A stretch of 64,000 nucleotides of DNA, from contig JARFIW010001215.1 in assembly GCA_036346225.1 (NCBI GenBank), positions 3,048,501 to 3,112,500 of the forward strand. The letters run 5' to 3'. A model generated the notes under the pieces. It did not search any database. It saw only the letters and a program-made list of their open reading frames with translations, and had not been told where the DNA came from. The stretch is from Platerodrilus igneus (taxonomy: Eukaryota; Arthropoda; Insecta; Coleoptera; Lycidae). Positions 49,061 through 58,259 of the stretch are shown here, piece by piece. Made by a program: the position numbers and the translations under genes. The number at the start of each line of letters is the position of its first letter. The first letter of the stretch is position 1.

Positions 49061-49815
49061 GCTGATCCCAATGTCCCAGATTCAATTCCCGACACAGTCC
49101 GCTTGAAAAATGTTAGACGAGCATTTTTCACAAAAATATTCTCCCGTTTGGATAAGAGGTAAAATGTAGATCCCATATATGAGAGTTGTCATGCACCTAT
49201 CGTGCTTGGAATAGTAAGGGTTCGGGAAAATTTTAAATTTTCCAGGTAAAAAAACCAATTTCCTGTCTAATGTAATGATTTCGGGTGGAGCATTAGAAAA
49301 TTAAATGTAAGGTGTAGGTTAGCGTATATGATCGATAGGAATGCTGGTATTTGCCTGGCTAGAGTTTGAGGTAGGGCGTCCGTTGTTTCTTTATTGTGTT
49401 GTGTATTTGGATGTTGCAGTCAGTTCTGGGGGACAGATGCGAAAGGTCTAGGGAAAAATCACCCCCTGAATTATTGAATTATATTTTGATTTAAAGGCTA
49501 ATATGGGCCAATGGCCTGGGTATAGCCAAAAATAAACCCAATTAAAATACAATACATAACTGTTGATGCCAATGTCCCAGGTTCTATTCACGGTACAGTC
49601 CATTTGGAAAATGTCAGGCGAGCATTTTCCACAAAAATATGCCCTCATTCGGATGAAGGGTAAAATGTAGGTCTCGCTCTGTCCAATGTAGTGCATTCGG
49701 GTGGAGCATTGAAAAATTAAATGTGAGGTCTGGGTTAGCGTATGTGGTCAATAGAAATACTAGTATTTGCTTGGCTAGAGTTTGGGGAAGGTTGTCTGCC
49801 GTTTTTTTGTATTGT
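48960..49815 (+). repeat. Tandem pair of a ~480-bp LINE 3' end / SINE-like unit
   Basis: Copy 1 (about 48962-49420) and copy 2 (about 49442-49815) share CCTGAATTATTGAATTA, GCCTGGGTATAGCCAAAAAT-type UTR text, AATGTCCCAG and GAGCATTTTCCACAAAAATA-type text, TCGGGTGGAGCATT and GGTTAGCGTAT. The middle portion is the retroposon found inverted at 1634-1870. A GATTCAATTCCC stretch near 49090 resembles a tRNA B box. Confidence 0.65.
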
Positions 49816-50141
49816 ATATTTGCAGTCGGTTTTGGGGACAGATTTGGAAGGATAATGAAATTGTGGTAGCTGGATAGGTGGGTATTCGATACTGTCGAAA
49901 TTGAGATTTCCAAGTTTTGGGATTAGTGACCGGGTGTTCTGGATGTAAAATTCTGTTGGTATATAAAGTTCGCGAGTACCTCTCCTTTCTGGTCTGCAGT
50001 GTCATTAAACCATTAAATGGATTTAAGGTTGGCGCCAGCTGCAATGGTGGTAAGTTCGTTATTTGTGACTGTGAGTATGCGGTCTAACTTATGGAGTAAT
50101 ATGTCGATCATGGTACTAAATTGGAAAAAACAGCAGATATG
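49420..50141 (-). pseudogene. LINE relic, target of the Polinton-like insertion (inner half)
   Basis: The minus frames here (for example 50044-49775 and 49913-49614) continue text found on the far side of the 7.4-kb element (57900-57592). At the joint, ignoring the element and one copy of GATATG, one minus frame reads straight through (EKPERFSISAVFSNLVPM). Its exact LINE family is uncertain; the stretch looks like ORF1. Confidence 0.5.
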
Positions 50142-50739
50142 AGTAGTACATTATTGGTGTAATCAGCACCTCATTTCCACCAGCATCCTCATTTCCACAC
50201 ACATCTGGACCAAAAAGTTTTCTTCGACTAACCATTTTTCATCTTTCGAGATAAATATATCTTAAGTTTTTCATCTTTCGAGATAAATGAGCATCCACAT
50301 TTCCACACACGAGATAAACCTATTTTTAAGATTTTTTTTACCGCTAACATTCTGGACCAAATAGTTTTCTTCGACTAACCATTTTTATCTTTTGAGATAA
50401 ACCTATCTTGTTTGGTATCAATTAATATTAGAATTTTCTGAGCTACCCGAATCTCTAAGAATTTTTTAGATATCATCACCCTCCAGAGAGCTACTCTGAT
50501 TTTAAGATTTATTACCTGCAGCGACTTTTGAGCGTCCTTAAACATTTTTTTAACCATGCGATACATCTTGTTAGTCTAGAATTTTACGCAAAATCTGAAT
50601 CTGCAAACAGATTTGAAATAGGATCACGCCCTGCAAAGTTACACTTTAAGCTCCCAAACCTCTTTAAAATTTTTGCTTGTATATATTTAACTCGATTTTT
50701 AAAACCTTTTTCGCTACCCAAGACATATGCTTTAACCAA
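50142..50739 (+). repeat. Left terminal inverted repeat
   Basis: About 598 bp, pairing with 56986-57585 at high identity with scattered substitutions and a short mismatch block near 50540-50560. It contains an internal direct repeat of about 51 bp (50204-50255 and 50351-50401; both start TCTGGACCAAA and end GAGATAAA) and a nearer TTTTTCATCTTTCGAGATAAA duplicate at 50267-50287. The small frame at 50375-50566 is repeat sequence, not a gene. Confidence 0.9.
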
Positions 50740-51016
50740 AAATCTAAAACGGCGGGGATTTTAGAAATATGTCCTTTACACATTACCACCTCTTCTATTA
50801 GGATCTCGATTGGGGTAACGGTAGCAATTACAGATAATGCTTCCGCGGATACTGCCTTTTCCTTTTAAAAAGATTTGAAAAATATACAACACTTGTACAA
50901 ATTTGTTAACAAACACCTATATATTTAAATCTATTTACATTCAAATTTTACGGTTGAACAACACGCCCTGTATATAACCTTTTTAATACCTTAAACAGTT
51001 ATAGATCTGATATATC

Positions 51017-51322
51017 TTAGCATGAAAGTATAGGAATGCTTGCGTTTTTAGACTTAACTCTACCCCAGGCTTCTTCTTCTAAAATTTTATCTGCTCGGTG
51101 TCTGGCTGGAAGATCGTCGGGGTACTTGGAGTATGCAATGTCGTGGTCTTTACACAATTTATCTAATTCGTTTATTCCAGGATCACCTCTTGCTAAGCGC
51201 TCATTCAACTTTGTACCAGGACCGCAGTACTGATAACCTGGAATATGCAGCTCAAACGGTAACCTGTTTATAGCGCTGTTGATTAAACCCTCTCCAGAAC
51301 AGATAATCATGTGTTTACTCAA
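51017..51322 (-). CDS. Parvovirus VP1-like phospholipase A2
   Basis: 101 aa, intact. The calcium loop is PGYQYCGPGTKL (residues 28-39), then RGDPGINELDKLCKDHDIAY, with catalytic His60-Asp61 in the HDxxY motif, then RHRADKIL where Asp78 fits the supporting acid position. This is the compact phospholipase A2 of parvovirus VP1 N-termini (for membrane escape during entry); similar free-standing genes are known in adintoviruses and some Polintons. Here it is a stand-alone protein without a capsid domain. The first residues (ICSGEGLINSAINRLPFELH) are hydrophobic/helical and resemble the segment before the domain in relatives. The ATG follows a TATA/initiator promoter (51338-51371). It lies closest to the left repeat, downstream of the 260-aa gene on the same strand. 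Confidence 0.88.
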   Translation of the reverse strand: MSKHMIICSGEGLINSAINRLPFELHIPGYQYCGPGTKLNERLARGDPGINELDKLCKDHDIAYSKYPDDLPARHRADKILEEEAWGRVKSKNASIPILSC

Positions 51323-51337
51323 AAAATCTCAAACTAT

Positions 51338-51371
51338 ACTAAATAAATAAACAACAACAAGTCTATTTATA
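51338..51371 (-). promoter_or_regulatory. TATA box and initiator for the phospholipase gene
   Basis: On minus, TATAAATA starts at 51371 and TTTAGT places an initiator A at 51340, 31 nt downstream. The ATG (51322) follows 18 nt later, implying a very short leader. Confidence 0.55.
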
Positions 51372-51456
51372 CTTTTTCAAAAAATTTACAATATATTTAT
51401 AATAACAATACATTTACATCCACGTCTCTTGGGCTGTCTTTTATAAAATACTCTTT

Positions 51457-52239
51457 CTAGTTATCACCATAACCAGAATCTTCAGATTCCGACAAATTTA
51501 AACGTCTAAAAATTTCCACTAATGTTCTTGTACGTATCACGTCTTGCACAAATATATCCGGAAAACATATAACCAGCTCCAATGCATTTAGGGCGCTCTG
51601 ATTCAATTCGTTGTAGAATAAAATATCACCAATTCGAACTTCACCTTCAATCAAGATTTTAATTCGTTTCTCCCCTTCAGTCAGAGTATTAAACCGATCG
51701 CAATCATTTAAATTGGAATTAGCAACAAACCCTACTAATTCGCTGTATAATGCTGGGAAGTCACGACTTTTCAGCTGCTTAAGTTGATACTCAAACAGCT
51801 CTCGCATATGGAATAGTTTACGGAACTCCAATTCGTTTATAATTATTATTTTTAACTGGAACGTTTCGTCCTCGGTTGATCCAGACACTGGTGACAAAGT
51901 GATAAAGAACGGAGCTTCTAGTTGTATGTGTAGATCTTCCATTTCGGGTGCACCATTTAATCGAGTGTTTAGCACATCACGAGAAAATACGTTGATTTGA
52001 AATTCCACTTGAAAATTTGTAAATGCTAACCAATTTTCGTATGTCAATTCCAGAACATGGTTACCACAATATTTCTTGCCACACACCAATCGTAATACGG
52101 GTTTTATTCTCTGGTTTATAACAAACCCAATTTCCACATTATGAGGGTGTTCACCCAATTCACTTAAACTATACGTAAACTTATTCATCAGATTTTCGGT
52201 ATACGAAACTTGTGCATTATTAGCATCTACAGACTCCAT
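51457..52239 (-). CDS. Unrecognised 260-aa protein of the Polinton-like element
   Basis: Intact frame from ATG 52239 (MESVDANNAQVSYTENLMNK). I do not recognise the family. The middle is rich in beta-type alternation (FQVEFQINVFSRDVLNTRLN, FQLKIIIINELEFRKLFHMR), with a helical stretch around ELFEYQLKQLKSRDF. The end is acidic (RRLNLSESEDSGYGDN). There is no signal peptide, membrane span or zinc motif. It lacks integrase (DDE/HHCC), Walker A and Cys-protease signatures. By position it could be a structural or accessory protein; no capsid motif can be claimed. A promoter sits at 52266-52300. The gap to the phospholipase gene is 134 bp. Confidence 0.75.
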   Translation of the reverse strand: MESVDANNAQVSYTENLMNKFTYSLSELGEHPHNVEIGFVINQRIKPVLRLVCGKKYCGNHVLELTYENWLAFTNFQVEFQINVFSRDVLNTRLNGAPEMEDLHIQLEAPFFITLSPVSGSTEDETFQLKIIIINELEFRKLFHMRELFEYQLKQLKSRDFPALYSELVGFVANSNLNDCDRFNTLTEGEKRIKILIEGEVRIGDILFYNELNQSALNALELVICFPDIFVQDVIRTRTLVEIFRRLNLSESEDSGYGDN

Positions 52240-52265
52240 TGCTTTGCACTGATTTCACCGAGATG

Positions 52266-52300
52266 ACTGAGAGGGATCCTATGCAGATCGTCTCTTTAAA
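52266..52300 (-). promoter_or_regulatory. TATA-like box and TCAGT initiator for the 260-aa gene
   Basis: On minus, TTTAAAGAG starts at 52300 and TCAGT has its A at 52268, 32 nt downstream. The ATG at 52239 follows 29 nt later. The box is a weaker TATA variant than at the other two genes. Confidence 0.5.
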
Positions 52301-52356
52301 TGTTTCAGAATTGTTGTTGCGCATGCGTAAATTGTACTCAGGTGACTTAGAATGCG

Positions 52357-52513
52357 TAAGCAAGAAGCTAATTTGATTTTCACCGACACGAATAGACTGG
52401 TCTGTAAACAATTAGAGTAGAAGTGAAAGTTAAAGTGATACATCCGATAATTATAGATGTAGTGCTTAAGCAAGAAGCTAATTGATTTTCACCGACGTGA
52501 ATAGACTGGTTTG
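52357..52513. repeat. ~47-bp direct repeat in the divergent intergenic region
   Basis: TAAGCAAGAAGCTAATTTGA.. at 52357-52404 recurs at 52467-52513 with few changes (both continue TTTTCACCGAC and AATAGACTGGT). Period 110 bp. It sits between the minus-strand genes and the polymerase promoter, so shared regulation or an origin-like role is possible. Confidence 0.85.
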
Positions 52514-52587
52514 AAATGTTACTCAAGGTTAAACGACGCTGGGTTTCTCCTAATTTTAAAGGAAACTACCTAATTATACCAACCAGG

Positions 52588-52626
52588 TATAAAAGCACCG
52601 TGCAATGCAATATGATTCAGTTTCAG
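52588..52626 (+). promoter_or_regulatory. TATA box and double TCAGT initiator for the polymerase gene
   Basis: TATAAAA at 52588-52594; TCAGT at 52617-52621 puts the initiator A at 52619, 31 nt after the first T. A second TCAGT starts at 52622. The ATG is at 52690. Spacing is ideal for an arthropod RNA polymerase II core promoter. Confidence 0.7.
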
Positions 52627-53129
52627 TTTAGTCTTTGACTAGTTACAACTGTTAAAAGTCTTTGACCAGTTTTAATTTCTTTATAGAAAATGGCTTCATT
52701 TACTTGTGATGTCTGCGGGGCTTCCTTCTCGAGAAGCGATAGTTTGAAGAGGCATCAGATCCAGCAGCATGGATCGGTGCCTGAAACGAAAAAAGGTTTG
52801 TTTGCCTGCGAAGTGTGCCCGGCATCCTTTTCGCGGAGGGACAATTTGAAACGGCACAAGGACATCAAACATGGTGTGGTGGAACCAGTTGCCGGAACCT
52901 CTGGAGTCAAACGACCTGCTGCGTCGACGGTTGAGGGACCTGCCCCCAAGAAGTCGCGGGTGTATTGAGTGTGATGTGGACGTCACCAACTTGGCAGTCC
53001 ACCAGCGATCCAACGTGCACAAGACTGCTGCTAGTCGCGCCTTGGAAGGGAACGATGCTGTGGTGGTTGTAGCTACCGCTTTTAAAACAAGAGTAGCTAC
53101 ATACAGAATTATAAATGCTAATACTAGTG

Positions 53130-53180
53130 GTATGTATACTTTTAAAACATTGAATGAGTGTTTAACCTAATTATTTCTAG
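53130..53180 (+). other. Predicted 51-nt intron in polB
   Basis: GTATGT donor, TTATTTCTAG acceptor, branch-like CTAAT. It contains the in-frame stop TAA at 53168-53170. Splicing is phase 1 (g + ac gives Asp) and joins two blocks in one frame (..INANTS / ISEFLRRQKERF..). Confidence 0.75.
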
Positions 53181-53435
53181 ACATCTCAGAATTTTTGCGT
53201 CGGCAGAAAGAGAGGTTCATCGCATTAGTTGGTGAGAAATTAAAAGATCACCTATCCCTCAAGGTTAACTTGGAGGTGTTTGGCGGCTACACTAAGATGG
53301 ACAGTGTTGAAGATGTTAAATCTTTCAACACTCGAAATGTTGTGGTCACCTCCTCCAGTAACCTAGAGGAGATCTACAATTCCTTTGTGGAAAGAATGTC
53401 GGCAAAGTCTGAGGAGTTCCAAGAGCGTGATTCTG

Positions 53436-53480
53436 GTTAGTTTCTACAATTATTAATTTTTTCTAATTTGTAAGTTTTAG
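53436..53480 (+). other. Predicted 45-nt intron in polB
   Basis: GTTAGT donor, AAGTTTTAG acceptor, branch-like TTCTAAT. It also contains an in-frame stop. Splicing is phase 1 and yields Gly-Trp at the junction, as in the conserved DSGW segment of related polymerases, followed by LEINVNKYNPLRGSSYI. Confidence 0.8.
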
Positions 53481-56400
53481 GATGGAGTCTGAAACAGGCG
53501 TTGTACTTGGAGATTAATGTAAACAAGTACAACCCTTTGCGTGGATCCTCATACATCGAGCTCCCCAAATGGCTTCGAAACACCAGAGCTGTTATTAATT
53601 TACAAAATGAGGACAACGCATGCTTTGCCTGGTGTGTTGTGGCTGCGCTTTACCCCGGTGCTCGCAATCCGCAAAGGATCGGTAGCTACCCCCATTACAG
53701 CGCCATTCTCAATTTGACAGGACTGCAGTTCCCGATATCCATAAAGGATATACCCCGGTTCGAGGAGCAGAATGCTATAAGCATTAATGTTTTTGGTATA
53801 GAAGGCAAGTCGATTGTGGGACCGCTTCACTTTACAGCACGCAAGAGGGATCGACATGTCAATCTTTTGTACATCCAGGAAGGAGATACTAATCATTTTT
53901 GTTTGATCAACAATTTAAGCGGGTTGGTTAAAACTCAGCTATCTGCCCACGCAGGACTCAAACTGTTATGCGATGGATGCCTGATATATTTTCATTCGGA
54001 GGAGGAGTTACACCGACATACAGAGCATGAATGCAACCATATTGTGACTACAATGCCGACTGCAGCTAAATGTGTGCTGGAATTTGTTAATATTCACAAA
54101 CAAATGACCGTACCGTTTGTGATATACGCTGATTTCGAGTCGGTGCTAAAACCTATTAGTACTGCTACTCCAGATACATCTTCTTCATTCACCAATAATG
54201 TGCAGGAGCACACACCTTATAGTTTCGCTTATTATATTAAGTGTGAATACGATGATAATCTTTCAAAATTTGAAATATACAGAGGACCCGATGCTGCAAA
54301 GGTGTTTATGCAGAAGTTGAAGGAGGAAGCCCGACGATTGGGTAAAATCCTTAAAACCAACGTTCCGATGACACCGCTTGAACCGTTAGACGAATTGTTA
54401 TTCCACATGGTTGACGATTGTGGGATATGCAAGAAGCCTCTTGGAGCTGACAGGGTCCGTGATCACAACCACCTAAATGGAAAATTCCGCTTTGCGGCTC
54501 ATAACGCATACAACATTAATTACAGAGTACCCCATTTCATCCCGGTGGTGTTTCATAACCTAAGCGGATACGATAGCCATTTTATTGTGAAGGAGTTGGG
54601 GTATGATAAAGAGAGAGTCACTGTAATCCCTAATAATAAGGAGCGCTTCGTATCGTTCACTAAAAATGTGAGGTTATATGGTGAACAACCAGAGGAGTGT
54701 GATGACGAACCTGAAGAATCTGACAATGCAGCAGTGCAGCTCAGGTTTATAGATTCGTTAAGATTCATGGCTTCATCGTTGGACAAGTTGAGGCAGAATC
54801 TTGATACTACTCAGTTTGTGGAGACTCGCAAATGCTTCCCCGATGAGCAAGAGTTTGGGTTGTTGACGCGGAAAGGTGTTTTTCCATACAACTATATCAC
54901 CGATGCTGTAGTACTGAGCGAGACATCATTACCAACGAAAGAAGCCTTTTTTAATAATTTAACATCTACGGATATCAGCGATGCGGACTACGAGTACGCA
55001 CAGAAGGTGTGGAATACGTTTGGCGTTTGCACGCTTGGGGAGTATAGCGATTTATACCTGAAAACTGATGTGCTACTACTTGCAGATATTTTTGAAAACT
55101 TCCGCTCTGTAAGCAAGCAGACGTATGATCTGGATCCTTGCCAGTACCTGACAGCTCCAAGTTTGAGCTGGGATGCAATGCTTAAGCATACTGGTGTAAA
55201 ACTGGAGCTGTTGATGGACATTGGCATGCATAATTTTATTAAGGCTGGAATCAGGGGAGGCTTGACTCAATGCAGCCAACGATATGCTAGAGCGAATAAT
55301 AGGTATATGGAGGATTACAACCCTGACGAGCCATCCAAGTACCTAGCATATCTGGAAGCTAATAATCTTTATGGGCGGGCAATGAGACAGCACCTGCCCA
55401 TTGGTGATTTTAGATGGATGGATGCTAAAAAGATTGCTCTCCTGAAAGAACTAATTTTGAATATACCTGAAACCAACGAGAAAGGTTATATTCTAGAAGT
55501 AGATCTGGAGTATCCCGAACATCTACACCATTCCCACAACGATCTACCCTTCTGTCCTGAAAACATGGTACCTCCATCACCCAAATCAAAGACGCCTAAA
55601 TTGTTAGCAACTCTGTCGGAAAAGAAAAACTATATTATTCATTATCGGAATTTGCAACAGTGTATGCGATACGGTCTCAAACTAAAAGCAATCCACCGGG
55701 TTTTAGAGTTTACTCAGTCTCCATGGTTGAAGGTGTATATCGACCTTAACACCGGGTTGAGGATGTCGGCGAAAAACGCATTTGAGAAAGACTTTTATAA
55801 ATTAATGAATAATGCGGTGTTTGGGAAGACTATGGAGAACGTGGATAAACGTGTAGATGTGAAAATCGTGACCCGGTGGGATGCCTCTGGTAAATGGTTG
55901 TGCGCGAACAAGCTAATTGCTCGACCTAACTTTAACAGTTGCTTAGTGTTGGGGGAAAATCTGGCGATTATACAGATGAATCGTGTAAAAGTGAAGTACG
56001 ACAAGCCGATTTATGCAAGATTGTCAATTTTAGACCTATCCAAAACGCTAATGTATGACTTTCACTACAGTACCATGGTTCCTCTGTATGGTCCCAGATT
56101 GTCTCTGCTTTATACAGCTACAGACTCCTTAGTGTATAATGTGCAAACTGAAGACTTATATAGTGACATTAGTGCAAACATTGAGCATTTCGATACAAGT
56201 GATTACCCTCTAAACAATAAGTACAGTATACCGCTTGTGAACAAAAAAGTTGTGGGGAAATTTAAAGACGAGTTTTGTGGCGATTAGGTGTTGGAATTTG
56301 TAGGTAGTAGGGCTAAGTCCTACTGGATTATTAGTGAAAAGGATGTTGTTAAAAAATTAAGGGTGTTAGTTGTAATGTGGTGGCGGGAATTAGTGTAGAC

Positions 56401-56727
56401 AGTTTGGGGGGGGGGGTGGTTAACAATGATGATGCCCTCATGCATACGATGGTATCAATCCGGAGTAAGAAACACCAACTTTACACTCAATTAATTAATA
56501 AAATCAGTCTATCGGGCGCAGATGACAAGTGTTACGTCATCCCCGGAAGCATATCAACCTACGCATGGGGGCATAAAGATATAAGATAGTTGTTTATATT
56601 TGTATATATTTTATTGTGTATATATAGTATGTAAGTTAGTTATAAGACATACCTACCATCCCCATCCTTAAAATTTCCTTCGCTCCCGGCGACATGTGTT
56701 TACCTCCACGTGGTGTCGCTGGACGGT

Positions 56728-56761
56728 AAAACATATTGTTAGATTAACAACAATATGTTTT
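56728..56761. repeat. Perfect 13-bp stem-loop after polB
   Basis: Arms AAAACATATTGTT (56728-56740) and AACAATATGTTTT (56749-56761), loop 8 nt. It lies between the polymerase tail and the right inverted repeat. It may act in RNA 3' end formation or replication; role unknown. Confidence 0.8.
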
Positions 56762-56985
56762 ATTGACCGAAAACACGTTTCCTCTTTTTTACATTAATCT
56801 CTTTTTATTACAGGTCTATTTTAAACAACACATTAATTTCTATTTTTTTGTTACAGGTTAAACTACTTGGATTCGGCTACACACAGGAAATAATGTTATA
56901 CTTTGTAAAATTGCATTCTATAAGTTTATTAAACTGTAAATGGGATAAAATAAATTATTAAAATTTGTGTGCTTATTTCTTTGTA

Positions 56986-57585
56986 TTGGTTAAAGCATAT
57001 GTCTTGGGTAGCGAAAAAAGTTTTAAAAATCGAGTTAAATATATACGAGCAAAAATTTTAAAGAGGTTTGAGAGCTTAAAGTGTAACTTTGCAGGGGGTG
57101 ATCCTATTTCAAATCTGTTTACAGATTCGAATTCTGCGTAAAATTCTAGACTAACAAGATGCATCGCCTGACAAAAAAAAATTTATAAGAACGCTCAAAA
57201 GTCGCTGCAGGTAATAAATCTTAAAATCAGAGTAGCTCTCTGGAGGGTGATGATATCTAAAAAATTCTTAGAGATTCGGGTAGCTGAGAAAATTCTAATA
57301 TTAATTGATACCAAACAAGATAGGTTTATCTCAAAAGATAAAAAATGATTAGTCGAAGAAAACTATTTGGTCCAGAATGTTAGCGGTAAAAAAAATCTTA
57401 AAAATAGGTTTATCTCGTGTGTGGAAATGTGGATGCTCATTTATCTCGAAAGATGAAAAATTTAAGATATATTTATCTCGAAAGATGAAAAATGGTTAGT
57501 CGAAGAAAACTTTTTGGTCCAGATGTGTGTGGAAATGAGGATGCTGGTGAAAATGAGGTGCTGATTACACCAATAATGTACTACT
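56986..57585 (-). repeat. Right terminal inverted repeat
   Basis: About 600 bp, the inverse of 50142-50739, ending in TACT before the target duplicate GATATG at 57586-57591. Confidence 0.9.
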
Positions 57586-57591
57586 GATATG

Positions 57592-57960
57592 GAAAAGCGT
57601 TCCGGTTTTTCTGTGTAATTCAATCGCAGTGATTTGCGGGTGGATAGAGAAGCAAGATCCGTGGCGTCTTTTAAGGACTTGATGGTGATGATAGCTGATG
57701 TGTAGTTTGGAATTTGTAGTGAGGGTGGGTATATTTTCTGGGTTGAGGGAGATAGGGGAGTTTATTATGGATAAGCTAAAGTTCCTGGAAGAGAGCTATA
57801 TGAATAGTGTTTGTGGAATGTGGAATTGTTCAAAAGTTTCGGTGCGGAGTGTTGCAGGGTTATTATTGATAGAGGTGGGAGAGGGGGATGTATGAGAAGT
57901 AATTTGTGTGTGTGTGTGTGGGCGCGCGCGCGCGTGTGTGTGTCTCTTCTTGTGAAATAG
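57592..57960 (-). pseudogene. LINE relic, outer half of the Polinton target, with GT/GC microsatellite
   Basis: On minus the text from 57900 to 57592 (..LASLSTRKSLRLNYTEKPER..) continues at 50135 and below once the element is removed. At 57907-57945 there is a (GT)n(GC)n(GT)n stretch able to form Z-DNA. Confidence 0.5.
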
Positions 57961-58259
57961 AGCGAGTATAGATGTTAGTAAAAAGAGTCGATTGACCTAG
58001 TTGCTGAACGGTTTCGATCCCTTTTATTTCTACAACTACTCCTCTTGTCGGCAACCTCACATTATCGTACAAAATTGAGGTTATGCACCAAATCTGTGGA
58101 TATACATTTTTCAATCTTATAAATTATTAATGTCTTCGATCGCTTTGAACTCGAACCTAAAAATCTCAGCACCGATCTTGACATTTCTTGCTTTGACTAA
58201 CAAAGCACCCAGCCATAAATTTTTAACCTTCTGGGGTTTAATAGTAGTTTGTAATAAAA

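Larger units (their letters stand above)
52690..56589 (+). pseudogene. polB: Protein-primed type B DNA polymerase (polB) with N-terminal zinc fingers and two introns
   Basis: From ATG 52690: two C2H2 fingers (FTCDVCGASFSRSDSLKRH; FACEVCPASFSRRDNLKRH), then, after a 1-nt frame change at about 52960, a third Cys/His unit (CIECDVDVTNLAVHQRSNVH). GT-AG introns at 53130-53180 (51 nt) and 53436-53480 (45 nt) join conserved exons. Main frame 53501-56287: conserved N-terminal block (NEDNACFAWCVVAALYP), Cys/His unit near 53965, exonuclease ExoI YADFES (54125), an HNH-like CGICKKPL..RDHNH insert with a final Cys changed to Tyr, ExoII FHNLSGYDSH, ExoIII YLKTD. Motif A is YLEANNLYG (Asp to Glu, 55355), motif B KLMNNAVFG, motif C YTATDS (first Asp to Ala, 56117). 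TAG at 56285 and a frameshift at about 56350 cut off the tail (TYAWGH to 56589). Inactive. Confidence 0.88.
50142..57585. mobile_element. Miniature Polinton/adintovirus-like element (7.44 kb)
   Basis: It begins AGTAGTACATTATTGGTG and ends with the inverse. Terminal inverted repeats are about 600 bp, and GATATG is duplicated at 50136-50141 and 57586-57591. A 6-bp duplication, long inverted repeats and a 5'-AG end are the described marks of Polintons (Mavericks), normally 15-20 kb. Contents left to right: phospholipase A2 (minus), 260-aa protein (minus), then a divergent type B DNA polymerase (plus). No retroviral-type integrase, A32-like ATPase, Ulp-like protease or capsid is visible. Mobilisation would have needed an integrase supplied in trans, or the missing genes were lost before insertion. 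Polymerase decay says it no longer replicates. Confidence 0.88.

Noticed and set aside
50375..50566. 63-aa minus frame in the left inverted repeat
   Set aside because: Repeat sequence with iterons; the mirror copy in the right repeat is not open over the same stretch.
52955..53000. A possible third polB intron at the zinc-finger frame change
   Set aside because: The available GT..AG pair would remove the Cys pair of the third zinc unit, so a small indel fits better.
54553..55279. Minus-strand frames inside polB
   Set aside because: Shadows of the polymerase coding sequence.
50142..57585. Identification as an endogenous bidnavirus or parvovirus
   Set aside because: No parvovirus NS1 helicase or capsid and no bidnavirus capsid text; the 6-bp duplication, repeat ends and polB fit a Polinton-type element better.
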